From the NCBI GenBank assembly GCA_041743425.1, contig JBGTMS010000053.1, positions 1-44,607 of the forward strand: a DNA stretch of 44,607 nucleotides, read 5' to 3'. The stretch comes from JTS-RE37 sp041743425. Lineage in GTDB: Bacteria > Bacteroidota > Bacteroidia > Flavobacteriales > Flavobacteriaceae. The translations under genes and the position numbers were made by a program. The notes under the pieces are model-generated. The model did no database searches, was not told the origin of the DNA, and saw nothing but the letters and a program-made list of their open reading frames with translations. Positions 16,512-26,097 of the stretch are shown here, piece after piece (the stretch's first letter is position 1; every line of letters begins with the position of its first letter).

Positions 16512-18137
16512 CTAGTTGGCTTGCCTGCCGTCAAGATATACGCCTACCACTTTAACGGTGGGTATTTCCTTTTCAGGAACAGTCATAATATCTTTGTCCA
16601 GAATTACAAAATCAGCCAGCTTTCCGGCTTCTATGCTCCCCTTTTCTTCCTCCTCAAAATTGGAATACGCCCCCCAAATGGTCATTCCCCTGAGGGTTTC
16701 CTCCCTCGATAAGGCATCCTGCATCTGAAACCCCTCATCAGGAGAACCTTCAAGGTCCCTGCGGGCGACTGCGGCATAAAACGTATGGAAAGGGTTTACC
16801 TGCTCTACAGGGAAGTCCGTACCCAAGGCCACTCTGCCTGCTTTGAGAAGTAGTATCCTGTAAGCGTAAGCGCCCATCATTCGATCTTCTCCAAGTCGTT
16901 CATCTGCCCAGTACATATCGCTGGTAGCATGGGTGGGTTGAATAGAGGGCAGAATGTTTTCATTAAAAAAATCAAAATCCTGTATTGAGATCACCTGGGC
17001 ATGCTCCACTTTCCAACGCCTGTCAGTTTCACCCTGCAAAGCCTTTTGATACGCCTTTAGAACCACAGTATTGGCCGAATCTCCGATCGCGTGGGTGTTC
17101 ATCTGAAAATCGCTGGCCGCAATCCGGCCTGCCAATTCCTCCAATTCCACAGCCGGAGTGATCATCGCACCGAAATGTCCGTCCTGATCTGAATAGGAGG
17201 TTCTGAGCGCAGCGCCCCTCGAACCCAACGCCCCATCGCCATATACTTTGATAGAACACACATGGAGTTTCTCTGTTTTAACAATGCCTTTATTCAGATA
17301 GTAATCCAGGTTTTCCGGGGTATTGCTCACCATGGCATATACTCTTATCCGCAAGTCGCCCGTCTGTTGAAGGCTGTCAATCAACTCAATAACCTGTCGA
17401 TCCAGGCCAGCGTCATTGACCGTAGTCAGACCATTGTCAAAGCAGATTTTTTCAGCCGCCTTAAGCGCCCTGACCTGTGCCTCCTTATCCGGAGCCGGTA
17501 GTTGCCCGAGTACCAGTTGCATTGGACTGTCAATAAGTACCCCCGTAGGAGTACCCCCCGCTGTGATTACCTCTCCTCCCGCGACCCTGGTATTGCCATC
17601 TATGCCCGCCAGGTCCAGCGCCTTCTGATTAACCAGCAAGGCATGTCCATCCACCCTGCGAAGCGCCACCGGGATATCAGGAAATAAACTGTCCAGCTCC
17701 TTTTTGACAGGAAATTCTTTTAACTCCCAATCATTCTGGTCCCATCCATTGCCCATAATAAACTCCCCGGACTGCTCTTTGTGAAATGAAACTACGCGAT
17801 CCAGAACCTCCCTGTAACTTTTTGTTCCTACCAGATCCACAGTCTGTTGCTTTAAGCCAAGATTGTAAAAATGGCAATGCGCGTCTATCAACCCTGGCAG
17901 GATCGTCTTGCCTTTGGCATCCATGATCTGTGCGGAGGTATATTTCCCCTGTATCTGCCCTACACTTCCTATTTCCAGAAACCTGCCGTTCCGGATCGCC
18001 ATAGCTTCTGCCTTACCAAAAGCCTTGTCTACCGTATACATGTTGGCATTGATGACAATCATATCCGCTTCTTCCTTTTTCGCTTCACAACCGCAAAGAA
18101 TGATCGTGACGGCCATTATCCATCTTCTATTTATCAT
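16512..18137 (-). CDS. Amidohydrolase family lipoprotein (YtcJ-like)
   Basis: 541-residue metal-dependent hydrolase of the amidohydrolase_3/YtcJ group. Residues 1-17 form a lipoprotein signal with lipobox LCGC (Cys17), so the enzyme is tethered to the membrane outside the cytosol, unlike many relatives. Metal-site residues are visible: DAHCH (H87, H89), KVYGDGALGSRGA, NTHAIGDSA, EHAQ and the late GTDFPVEQVNP aspartate. The C-terminal part returns to the small beta domain (IEAGKLADFVILDKD). The substrate is unknown; relatives act on amides, ureas or formamides. An in-frame TTG at 18146 is possible, but the ATG at 18137 gives a proper signal peptide. It ends toward a bidirectional terminator. 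Confidence 0.9.
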   Translation of the reverse strand: MINRRWIMAVTIILCGCEAKKEEADMIVINANMYTVDKAFGKAEAMAIRNGRFLEIGSVGQIQGKYTSAQIMDAKGKTILPGLIDAHCHFYNLGLKQQTVDLVGTKSYREVLDRVVSFHKEQSGEFIMGNGWDQNDWELKEFPVKKELDSLFPDIPVALRRVDGHALLVNQKALDLAGIDGNTRVAGGEVITAGGTPTGVLIDSPMQLVLGQLPAPDKEAQVRALKAAEKICFDNGLTTVNDAGLDRQVIELIDSLQQTGDLRIRVYAMVSNTPENLDYYLNKGIVKTEKLHVCSIKVYGDGALGSRGAALRTSYSDQDGHFGAMITPAVELEELAGRIAASDFQMNTHAIGDSANTVVLKAYQKALQGETDRRWKVEHAQVISIQDFDFFNENILPSIQPTHATSDMYWADERLGEDRMMGAYAYRILLLKAGRVALGTDFPVEQVNPFHTFYAAVARRDLEGSPDEGFQMQDALSREETLRGMTIWGAYSNFEEEEKGSIEAGKLADFVILDKDIMTVPEKEIPTVKVVGVYLDGRQAN

Positions 18138-18221
18138 AAGGTTCAATGTTTACAAAACAAGGAATTCCGGCGGCCGGTAAAAATGGTGACGCTCTTGATA
18201 TGATGAAGGTTCCAGCAATAC

Positions 18222-18635
18222 TTACACCTTCCTTCTTACCCCCTCCAACTTAAATACCCCATCGGGAGAAGTGCTCTCACCGGTAATGGTATCTCCGTCG
18301 ACCTGCAGTGCTACATCAACACGCTGGCCGTTGATCGTAAGATAAAATGAAATGTTTTTACGCCTGGCCATCACCTCAGAGCCTTTCATGGTTCCGCCAC
18401 TCAGATCTACCTCCACTTCGAAAACCTTTTGGTTCTTCATAATTCTGATGACACCAGTGCTGTACTCCGGCGGCACATCCTTTACGGTATAATCCCAGGT
18501 CCCTTCCAGTTTGCTTCGGGATACTGTCTCTTCGGAATGAATCTGTGGCCTGTTCGTGGTATTCCTTTCAAAGGAGGTTGAGGAAAAGAAATATGTCGCG
18601 GAAAAACACGCAACAAGTATAATACTCATATTCAT
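18222..18635 (-). CDS. Small exported protein of unknown function
   Basis: 137 residues. The N-terminus (MNMSIILVACFSATYFFSS) is a hydrophobic signal or anchor; LVAC at 7-10 would be an unusually early lipobox, so plain secretion or anchoring is as likely. The mature part from about residue 40 begins LEGTWDYTVKDVPPEYSTG and alternates short beta-strands (FEVEVDL, SFYLTINGQ, VALQVDGDTITGES) to a basic C-terminus. This suggests a small beta-sandwich or lipocalin-like fold. I do not recognise a named family. It lies 85 bases upstream of the amidohydrolase start on the same strand and may share its transcript. A near-consensus -7 (TATCTTTA, 18658-18665) lies upstream. Confidence 0.65.
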   Translation of the reverse strand: MNMSIILVACFSATYFFSSTSFERNTTNRPQIHSEETVSRSKLEGTWDYTVKDVPPEYSTGVIRIMKNQKVFEVEVDLSGGTMKGSEVMARRKNISFYLTINGQRVDVALQVDGDTITGESTSPDGVFKLEGVRRKV

Positions 18636-18789
18636 TCGCTTGAATTTAGCTGTCGACTAAAGATACATAATTATTCTTTTGAACCACGCCACAGCTGCAA
18701 GCCATCTTTGCACTGTTGGCCATCAAAAAGGTCGGCAGAGGTCAGATATACCGCAGAACTTCTAGCGACACTGCTACGACAAATGTTCC

Positions 18790-19551
18790 TTACTTTTTGC
18801 GGCCCGCCGGCGCCTTTTCGTTTATTTTGACATAAATGAGTTTTCTACGCCCTTTGGCATCTTCCCTCCGTTTGATCTCAAAATTGCTAATAGAACTGAT
18901 TAGAGGGGTAAGTTTCTGAAACCCATAATTCCGGGAGTCAAAATTTGGCTGCTTTTTCTGCAGCAGACTACCGACATCCCCGAGAAACGCCCATCCGTCA
19001 TCATCGGCAAGATCCTCGATCGTCGTTGCAATAAGCCGGATCTCCTTTGAAGTGATCTTATCAATACTGTCCTTACCCTCCTGAGACCGATCTGCCGGCT
19101 CGAGGATGGTCCCTGCCACCTGATTCTTCAGAATTTCTATATATATAAATTTATCACAGGCCACAATAAAAGGGCTGGGAGTCTTCTTCTCTCCGATCCC
19201 ATATACATGCATCCCTGCCTCCCGAAGCCTGGTGGCAAGGCGTGTAAAATCACTATCGCTGGAAACCAGGCAAAAACCATTTACATCGCCTGTATAAAGA
19301 ATATCCATGGCATCAATGATCATGGCAGAATCTGTGGCATTTTTACCGGCAGTATACCCATATTGCTGGATGGGGGTGATCGCATTCTCAAGAAGTACAT
19401 GCTTCCATTTTCCAAGACGTGGGTTGGTCCAGTCCCCGTAAATCCGCTTAATGGTCGGATTTCCATATTTGGCGATTTCTTCCATCATCTCCTTCACATA
19501 TGCCGAAGGGATATTATCACCATCAATAAGTACTGCCAATTTAACGTCCAT
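18790..19551 (-). CDS. NYN-domain putative ribonuclease with C-terminal LOTUS (OST-HTH) domain
   Basis: 253-residue cytosolic protein with two domains. Residues 1-145 form a NYN (PIN-like) nuclease domain: AVLIDGDNIP (acidic D10 and D12), KNATDSAMIIDAMDILYTG, and the diagnostic LVSSDSDFTRLATRLRE. This arrangement of aspartates binds metal and cuts RNA in characterised relatives. Residues about 165-245 form an OST-HTH/LOTUS winged-helix domain (GWAFLGDVGSLLQKK...NYGFQKLTPLIS), an RNA-binding module. The tail is basic (APAGRKK). The bacterial NYN-LOTUS pairing is known, but its RNA target is not. It is flanked by unrelated genes on the same strand, with gaps over 100 bases. Confidence 0.88.
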   Translation of the reverse strand: MDVKLAVLIDGDNIPSAYVKEMMEEIAKYGNPTIKRIYGDWTNPRLGKWKHVLLENAITPIQQYGYTAGKNATDSAMIIDAMDILYTGDVNGFCLVSSDSDFTRLATRLREAGMHVYGIGEKKTPSPFIVACDKFIYIEILKNQVAGTILEPADRSQEGKDSIDKITSKEIRLIATTIEDLADDDGWAFLGDVGSLLQKKQPNFDSRNYGFQKLTPLISSISNFEIKRREDAKGRRKLIYVKINEKAPAGRKK

Positions 19552-19683
19552 AAGGTTCGTATATTTCCTGCAAATTACGGCCTTTCCACCCTAATAAAGC
19601 CATTATTCCTGCGAATTCTAAGCGATCTCTGCCGGCTGCTTAAGAAGTCATAAATCATTCCGGCTATGCGGAATTCCGTTTGG

Positions 19684-20838
19684 TCAATTCCCTCTTTCAG
19701 GCTGAAAGGGAAGTTGCGAAAGAACCACCTCCACCCTCCGGTTTCTGCGTCTGCCGTCCTCCGTATCATTTTCCGATACGGGCCTGCTCCCTCCAAATCC
19801 TTCCCAGCTGATCCGTTCCTTCGGCCATCCCTTTTCCATCATGTAATTACCCACAGCGGCGCAGCGCAACAAGGAAAGTTTTTTATTGTACGCTGCTGAT
19901 CCAAGATTATCTGTATGTCCATGGATCTGAAGAAAAAGTGTCACATCTTTCCTGATGGTGTTGACAAGGCTATCAAGACCAGCCTTTGCAGATTGTTGCA
20001 GGGCATCACTGTCGAATTCAAATAAAATACCTGAAATGGTATGGGGTTCATCCAGGCGGATGTCAGCATGTAATTCCTCAGGCGTACCATCGACCTGCTG
20101 CCTTTCCGTATGATTTTCTACCCTTGTGAGCATCACCATATCGACATAATAATAGGCTCCTTTTTTGGCACCCTTTTTGGTCTGATAGGTCCGGGTCTGT
20201 TTGTTGTTCCGGAAATTCCCTATCACAAGAAAATTTTCAAATCCCTTAGCTACAAAATCCGCATGAATCGCAACCCAGTTGCGGGTCTCCCTGTAAAAAT
20301 CCGGATGTGTTATCTCTATCAGCGTATGCCTATTGTCCTGCACTTTGTGCAATTGCATTGTCGATAATTCCTTTTTGATGGGAAGCAATAGAGCCTTTTC
20401 AGAAAGGCAGACTCCAAATTCCCTGATGGCATAGTCCGAATTCTCTGCCAGGCTGATATAAAAAGAGATCCGGTATTGCTCCCCTTCCATCAACTTTTCA
20501 TTCAGTTGGGTTTGGACATATTCTCTGTAGTCATCAGGAGCAAAAAGATACATCCCCGCATAGCCCTGTCCAAAGTTAACCCCTTGTGATCCAATGAAAT
20601 TTTCCGGGGTACCCATGGCAACACTACAGCCATGAAAATAGTCCGTAGACCCAAGGGTGGGTGTGCTCCACAGCAACAGATCCGACGCGAAATTCCCAAG
20701 CCGCATGGGGCAGGTGGCATACTCCTCAAAGCTTGGATCCGGAACGAGCTCCTGTCCGGTCAATCTTTGAGTATACATCAATGAGGCCAGAATCAGGCCA
20801 TATAGTACTCTTTTGCCCAATGTGGATTTCATGTCCAT
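19684..20838 (-). CDS. OmpA-family outer-membrane/peptidoglycan-binding protein
   Basis: About 384 residues. The chosen ATG at 20838 (MDMKSTLGKR) is preceded by AGAAG; an ATG at 20859 or 20832 is also possible. A signal peptide ends near RLTGQ. The middle (about 30-240) starts VPDPSFEEYATCP, seen at the start of Bacteroidota proteins with carbohydrate-binding-like beta-sandwich domains. The C-terminal OmpA domain (about 260-375) has ILFEFDSDALQQSA, IHGHTDNLGSAAYNKKLS and GFGGSRPVSENDT...RRNRRVEV, with the peptidoglycan-binding Asp and Arg. It probably anchors the outer membrane to the cell wall. The 240-base gap downstream to the barrel gene stop (20860-21099 lies upstream of this start) shows nothing clear. 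Confidence 0.88.
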   Translation of the reverse strand: MDMKSTLGKRVLYGLILASLMYTQRLTGQELVPDPSFEEYATCPMRLGNFASDLLLWSTPTLGSTDYFHGCSVAMGTPENFIGSQGVNFGQGYAGMYLFAPDDYREYVQTQLNEKLMEGEQYRISFYISLAENSDYAIREFGVCLSEKALLLPIKKELSTMQLHKVQDNRHTLIEITHPDFYRETRNWVAIHADFVAKGFENFLVIGNFRNNKQTRTYQTKKGAKKGAYYYVDMVMLTRVENHTERQQVDGTPEELHADIRLDEPHTISGILFEFDSDALQQSAKAGLDSLVNTIRKDVTLFLQIHGHTDNLGSAAYNKKLSLLRCAAVGNYMMEKGWPKERISWEGFGGSRPVSENDTEDGRRRNRRVEVVLSQLPFQPERGN

Positions 20839-21099
20839 AACCACTTCTAATGTAAACATTTGGAGGTAGTACGACTTCTTTTTCCCGGTAAACGGCTATT
20901 TTCCGGGTCTCACACAACATGATTGAGAGTTCTTCAGGTCAGCCGGCATTCAATCGTCCCCCCGATCATTCGCATTACAGTAGCAAATAGTACCCTGAAT
21001 ACCGGCGCTCAATAAATACGTGAAATGTGCCTCATCCCCACCGATAGCAGAGAATACTTACGGTGGATCAGTAGCTTTTAACATACGACTTCCGGTCAA

Positions 21100-22854
21100 T
21101 CAGAAATCGAATTTATAGGTGACCCCACCAAGAACCTGTAAGCCCTGTACCCCAAAATTGGCCCACCGCTGATACTGATTGTTCGCGAGATTGCTTGCTT
21201 TTGCAAAAATGGAAAGCTGATCGCTGAACCTGTATCCCAGATGTGCGTTGGCATCAAAATAAGCATCCACGGTAATTAGAGTGGCTGGGAATAATGATGG
21301 TTCTACATTCGCCACGAACTGGGAACTGAAATCATCCCTTTCTCCTACGTAGAAGAGGTTGGCACCCATAAACCATTTCCTGCCAATCTGATAGTCCAGG
21401 AAAAAGGAACCTTGCAGGTTCGGGAGATTCCAGGCCGGATTTCCGGTCTCCGTATTATAGTCGAATACCTCCGCATTGACTCCCAAACTAAAATTCCGGT
21501 TGACATCCAGATGCAGTTCTCCAAAGACTCCCAGAGTTTTTATATCATCATAGAACAAGCTGAAAGAATTGCCATAATAATATCCCTTTTCATCATCTCT
21601 GAATGCGTTCCGGGGGTTCAGTCGAAAGAGGGGCTTTCTGTTTTCGGCCAAATAGGAGCCTTTCAGATTATAACTGAGATTAGGTAATAACTGTCCCTTG
21701 AAACCCACATAGGCATTGTACTGCTGATCGGTGGGCTGAATGACAAGGGTTGGGGATACGAAAGGGTTTTCCTCTACAAAACTATAGTAAGAGTTCTGTT
21801 GCAATTGGCCTTCCACGCCGCCATATACAATGACAAAATCATCGAGCAATCTATAGGAGGCAGATACATTCGGATAGATGTAAAAATTATTCTCACTGTT
21901 TTCGACATCAAGACCATAAACCAGGTGAGCCCCAAGGTTGATGGTAAAGTCGTCCTGAAGAATAGTCAATCCGGGACTGACCCCGGCCTGAAGATGGCTG
22001 TAATTGATTTCCGGCAACTGCGATGCACTGCTGATATCCGCGTTTTTAAAATTGCCTCCCACATAGTCCATTTTCAATTTGAGTGTAAACAATTCTTCTC
22101 CTATGGGAACTTCGAACCCGGGTTCAAGTATAGCCCTGCTCTCACCCGATGATACGGCATCCCAGAACCTACGGACCAGGATCTCTCCACTTTTAAAAAA
22201 AGAATCCTCCAGATTGATATGGGCTTTTGCCTGAGCATTGAAATAATTTTGTTTGGCATCAATTCCATTTGCAAAAGTTTCATCAAATAAACCCTCAGGA
22301 AGACCATACCAGTGATATATCTGGTGCTGTGCTCCAAGGGAAGCCCCCCAATCCATGTCTCGGTCCTTCTTGGAATAAGCGGCATCGAGTTTGGTGTTGT
22401 AAAAATCCGTATCGAGGGGTGTTGACTCAATATCGCCTCTTGAAGAGATATGGTTGAGGCCAATATCAAGTCGTTCATCACCGCGATTGATATCTCTGCT
22501 GGTATAGAAATCGAGCAGTGCATTGTTGTAATTCCCTAACCCCACTGACGCGTAGGAGTTATAAAGTTTTTCCGGCTTCGCCTTCTCCACGACAGAGGCT
22601 TTACCCTTTGCTGGAGTAAAAGTGGAAGCCACAGGCACTGAAAAAATGGTGTAGTCGATCTTTTTTTTCTGAAGGACGATGGAGTCGTTCAGGTCTGGGA
22701 GCGACTTTATTTTAAAGGCATCGGAAATCGTAGGGGCGTATGGCCTTACAACGGTAACAGTTTCAGTGCCAATATCATCCGTCTCCTGAGCCAGGGTCAC
22801 AGGACCAATAGCCAAAAGGGTGATAAATAGAAGATTAAAATTCAGATGCGTCAT
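21100..22854 (-). CDS. TonB-dependent-receptor-like outer-membrane barrel lacking a plug
   Basis: 584-residue exported protein (signal peptide ending LAQ, about residue 23). After the signal comes TETVTVVRPYAPTISDAFKIK and a Pro/Lys-rich stretch, then from about residue 95 a long series of amphipathic strands with aromatic girdles. It ends YRFSDQLSIFAKASNLANNQYQRW...YKFDF, the typical TonB-receptor C-terminus with terminal Phe. There is no plug domain and the protein is short for a TonB receptor (usually 650-1000). It lies 69 bases downstream of the big TPR gene on the same strand, so the two likely form an operon and perhaps a complex. Function is unknown: channel, scaffold or assembly factor. 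Confidence 0.82.
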   Translation of the reverse strand: MTHLNFNLLFITLLAIGPVTLAQETDDIGTETVTVVRPYAPTISDAFKIKSLPDLNDSIVLQKKKIDYTIFSVPVASTFTPAKGKASVVEKAKPEKLYNSYASVGLGNYNNALLDFYTSRDINRGDERLDIGLNHISSRGDIESTPLDTDFYNTKLDAAYSKKDRDMDWGASLGAQHQIYHWYGLPEGLFDETFANGIDAKQNYFNAQAKAHINLEDSFFKSGEILVRRFWDAVSSGESRAILEPGFEVPIGEELFTLKLKMDYVGGNFKNADISSASQLPEINYSHLQAGVSPGLTILQDDFTINLGAHLVYGLDVENSENNFYIYPNVSASYRLLDDFVIVYGGVEGQLQQNSYYSFVEENPFVSPTLVIQPTDQQYNAYVGFKGQLLPNLSYNLKGSYLAENRKPLFRLNPRNAFRDDEKGYYYGNSFSLFYDDIKTLGVFGELHLDVNRNFSLGVNAEVFDYNTETGNPAWNLPNLQGSFFLDYQIGRKWFMGANLFYVGERDDFSSQFVANVEPSLFPATLITVDAYFDANAHLGYRFSDQLSIFAKASNLANNQYQRWANFGVQGLQVLGGVTYKFDF

Positions 22855-22923
22855 ATGGTGTTCTCAAATTGATCTCAAATTATACTGCCTGCAACCGTCA
22901 CCCTTCCAAAGTCTTTTATTCCT

Positions 22924-25900
22924 TTACTCCGGTTCTTCGGTATCCACCGAAGAATTACTCCTGGATTCTCTCGATTTAATAGCAGCCAGCTCTGCCCTGG
23001 CATCGCTGACGATTTCGGGATATTCCTTAAAATTGGTGATAACGCTTTCGAGAATGTAGGTTGCCTGATAGGCATCCCCAAGGGCATAGAAATTGCCTGC
23101 CATCAATATCAATCCCTTACCGCCCCATTCCTTATAAGCGGAATAATCTTTGGCCAGTTTCTGAACGGAATTATTGGACGATTCATAGGCGCCGCCCTTA
23201 TTGCTAAAATAGGCATCATAGTATAGGGCTTCCGCTGCCGTTTCCCCGGTTGCTATCTGCAGAACTTCCTTATAAGCGGCCTCTGCTTTCGCTTCATTGC
23301 CTGTCTGAATGGCAGATCTGGCAATCATGATCTGGGCATCGCTGCGGATGCGATTGTCAATACCGGAAGTGTTTAAGACCTTCTCGGCATAGGCGAGAGT
23401 CTGCTCATAGTTTTTTTCCTGGTAGTAACCTTTCATCAGGTTCGATTGCGCAAAGGTTCTGTTTTGAGGAATGTCGGCCATCGCCTCCAGTCTTTCCAGA
23501 AAAGGCAGGGCTTTCACATAATCTTTTTTGCCGATATAGAGTTCGCATACTCTTGTTAAGGCCTGTTCAGCATATTCGCTTGCACCCCTGTCTGCCACAA
23601 ACTGGTAATGCGTCAGCGCCTTGTCCTGATTGCCTTTTGCAAAATAAAGCTGGGCCAGGTTAAAGTTGGCATTCATGGCATGCAGACCATTGGGAAACTG
23701 ACGGATGTAACTTTCGTAACCTTTGATAGCCGCCTCGCTTTTACCATCGAGCTGTTGTTTATTGGCCGATTCAAAGGTGGCATTATCCAGTTCGGTGTCT
23801 GTTACTTCAACAAAATCAAGGCCCTTCACCCAGGAAGCATATTCCTCTACCCTGCCAAGATCGACATAAATTAGTTTTGCCGTTGACACTGCCTGAACGG
23901 CTTCCTGGGTACCGGAATGGTCCCTGACAATCGTTTTGAACCTGGCAAGTGCCTGTTCATTTCTGCTCGCATTGTAATGTACCAGTCCCTGCCTGAGCAT
24001 TGCCTGAGGCGCCAGACCGCTGGCCGGATACTCGCTTAGCATTCGGTCATAGGTCTGCAGGCCATCCTGTTCCCTATTCGCTCTTATATAGGTATTCCCA
24101 AGCTCAAACAAGGCATCGTCTTTCAAGGAGGAATTTGGATATCGGGAAACAAAGGCGTTCAGATCTTCAAGCTTGGTATCGTTCCTGTCTACAAAACCAT
24201 AGCTCAGTGCTTTTTGAAATGCCGCGTAATCTTTTTCCGGACCATTTGCCTCCAGGGCGAGGTTATAGGCCTCGATGGCCGGCCAGTATTTGCTGGTCAC
24301 AAAATAACTGTCCCCAAGACGGACGAGGGCATCATTCTTCTTTTGTGGTTCCTCCTTATTTCCTGAATACGCCTTGAAATAGGCTATGGCATTGTTATGA
24401 TCCTTAAGTTTAAAATAGGTATACCCCAGGTTATAATCCAAATCGGCATATTCTGGTGTGGATGATGCAACGGCGTTCTGCTGAAATTGTATATATCCTG
24501 CCAATGCTTCGTCAAATCGGTTCAGGAGGTACTCGGATTCCGCATTCCAGAAACTGGCACGTGCCTTGAATAATTGGTCTTCAGCACTGTCGAGGGACTT
24601 TTGGAAATTATCCGATGCTCCGGCATAATCGGCCTCAAGAAAAAGCTCCACCCCACGGTAAAAAGCAACCTTCTGATAAGTTGTACGGCTGGCAAAGTTC
24701 CTGTTCTCCTCCAACAGGGTCATAGCCCCTTTGAAATTCCTTGAGGTGATATAGGAATCGACCAGCAATTCCTGAATTTCCGCTGAACTTTCATGATTGG
24801 GATATTTTTGGAGAAAGGTGGTCAGAACACTGGGTACCGGTTCATAGGCATTCCCGATTTCATAACTGAGCCGTGCATAATTAAGGTAGGCATCCTGCTG
24901 TATCTCAGGACTGAAATCCATCTGGGAAGCATTCCGGAAGGCGTTGAGCGCCTCCTGTTTTTTATCTGATTCCAGGTAGCATTCGGCCAGGTGGTAATAG
25001 GCGTTCTGTGAAACGCTGTTGGTCCCGCCAATTATTTTATTAAACTGCTGGATTGCATTTAAATAATCCTTCTGCTGATAATACGAATAGCCCAGAAGGT
25101 AATAGTCTGTATTACTCCATTTTCCGCGTTGTCCTTTATATTCCTTAAGATATGGAATTGCTTCCGCATATTGTTTCAGGTTGAAATGGCTTTCCCCAAT
25201 TATTTTATTGAGTTCCGAAACTTCCTCCCTGTCCGATTTCGGAAGTTGTTTTTTGGCAAGGGTGATGGCCTCTTCAAACCTTCCCAGTTTAAAATTCATA
25301 TCGGCCTGGTAGTAGGACAATTTTTCATCCAGCAGTTTTTGATCCGTTATCTGGTCAAACCGCTTGTTTGCACCTTCATAGTCATCCTGCTGATAGGCAA
25401 TGTAACCAAGGTAATATTTGGCCTGTGAGCCATAGGTTGGAGAGGTGGTTACTTTATTCAGGTAACGTTCAGATTCCTTTGGCTTGCTGGAGGAAAATAG
25501 GGAGTAACCCATATTGAAGTTAAATCGCTCCATTTCCTTTCTTGCCATCGCGCTCTGATCTACCTTGGTATACCATTTAAGGGCGTAAGGATACTTTCCG
25601 TTTTCAAAGTAATAATCGGCCACATCAAGAAAAGCAGAGTTGCGTTTGGTAGAGGTAGGATACTGCTCCACAAAATCTTCCATCAGCCGGTCTGCACCAA
25701 GCTGATTCAGACGAACAGCGGCATTGGCGGCGTAATAAGCACTGTTGGCCTGAGTTTCCGGATCACTGCTGTTGTCCCCTACTTCCTCAAAAAGGGTTTG
25801 TGCTGCCTGGTACTGCTTATCATTGTAGAGCGCAAGGGCATCCTGGTACTGTTTTCGATCGTGGGTATAGATCTGTGATTCCTGGGCAAGGCTGAAGACG

Positions 25901-25947
25901 GCACTGCCAATGAAACTTAGCAGAAGCGCGGTTTTTTTCCTTTTCAT
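22924..25947 (-). CDS. Large exported tetratricopeptide-repeat protein
   Basis: 1007 residues: signal peptide MKRKKTALLLSFIGSAVFSLAQ, then TPR-type helical repeats along nearly the whole chain (about residues 28-985). The repeats show the usual small/aromatic pattern, such as YYAANAAVRL, GYIAYQQDDYEGANKRF, GYSYYQQKDYLNAIQQF, GYTYFKLKDHNNAIAYF and NLAQLYFAKGNQDKALTHYQF. Their style is that of YbgF/BamD-like periplasmic TPRs that track outer-membrane processes. A short charged tail (SRESRSNSSVDTEEPE) ends it. It must be a periplasmic scaffold, most likely for the downstream barrel protein. The divergent ftsE starts 150 bases away, and no strong promoter match is seen in that gap. Confidence 0.88.
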   Translation of the reverse strand: MKRKKTALLLSFIGSAVFSLAQESQIYTHDRKQYQDALALYNDKQYQAAQTLFEEVGDNSSDPETQANSAYYAANAAVRLNQLGADRLMEDFVEQYPTSTKRNSAFLDVADYYFENGKYPYALKWYTKVDQSAMARKEMERFNFNMGYSLFSSSKPKESERYLNKVTTSPTYGSQAKYYLGYIAYQQDDYEGANKRFDQITDQKLLDEKLSYYQADMNFKLGRFEEAITLAKKQLPKSDREEVSELNKIIGESHFNLKQYAEAIPYLKEYKGQRGKWSNTDYYLLGYSYYQQKDYLNAIQQFNKIIGGTNSVSQNAYYHLAECYLESDKKQEALNAFRNASQMDFSPEIQQDAYLNYARLSYEIGNAYEPVPSVLTTFLQKYPNHESSAEIQELLVDSYITSRNFKGAMTLLEENRNFASRTTYQKVAFYRGVELFLEADYAGASDNFQKSLDSAEDQLFKARASFWNAESEYLLNRFDEALAGYIQFQQNAVASSTPEYADLDYNLGYTYFKLKDHNNAIAYFKAYSGNKEEPQKKNDALVRLGDSYFVTSKYWPAIEAYNLALEANGPEKDYAAFQKALSYGFVDRNDTKLEDLNAFVSRYPNSSLKDDALFELGNTYIRANREQDGLQTYDRMLSEYPASGLAPQAMLRQGLVHYNASRNEQALARFKTIVRDHSGTQEAVQAVSTAKLIYVDLGRVEEYASWVKGLDFVEVTDTELDNATFESANKQQLDGKSEAAIKGYESYIRQFPNGLHAMNANFNLAQLYFAKGNQDKALTHYQFVADRGASEYAEQALTRVCELYIGKKDYVKALPFLERLEAMADIPQNRTFAQSNLMKGYYQEKNYEQTLAYAEKVLNTSGIDNRIRSDAQIMIARSAIQTGNEAKAEAAYKEVLQIATGETAAEALYYDAYFSNKGGAYESSNNSVQKLAKDYSAYKEWGGKGLILMAGNFYALGDAYQATYILESVITNFKEYPEIVSDARAELAAIKSRESRSNSSVDTEEPE

Positions 25948-26097
25948 AACGTTCTCGAGCTATTAAGAATTACCGTATTTCAAATTAATAACGTCAAATA
26001 TTGTACTCAAGTATACATGCGGACTAATTAACAGAAAATTCAATGTCCTCCATCATCCTAAGCAGGAACTTATTACTTTTATGTCAACAAAAAAGCT

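Noticed and set aside
24000..24377. 125-residue plus-strand frame inside the TPR gene
   Set aside because: Antisense to regular TPR repeats; its composition is arginine/serine/proline-rich as expected of a shadow.
25948..26097. Strand switch (minus genes to the left, plus genes to the right) as a replication origin
   Set aside because: typA and other minus genes break the pattern further right, and no DnaA boxes are seen here; gene direction alone is not enough.
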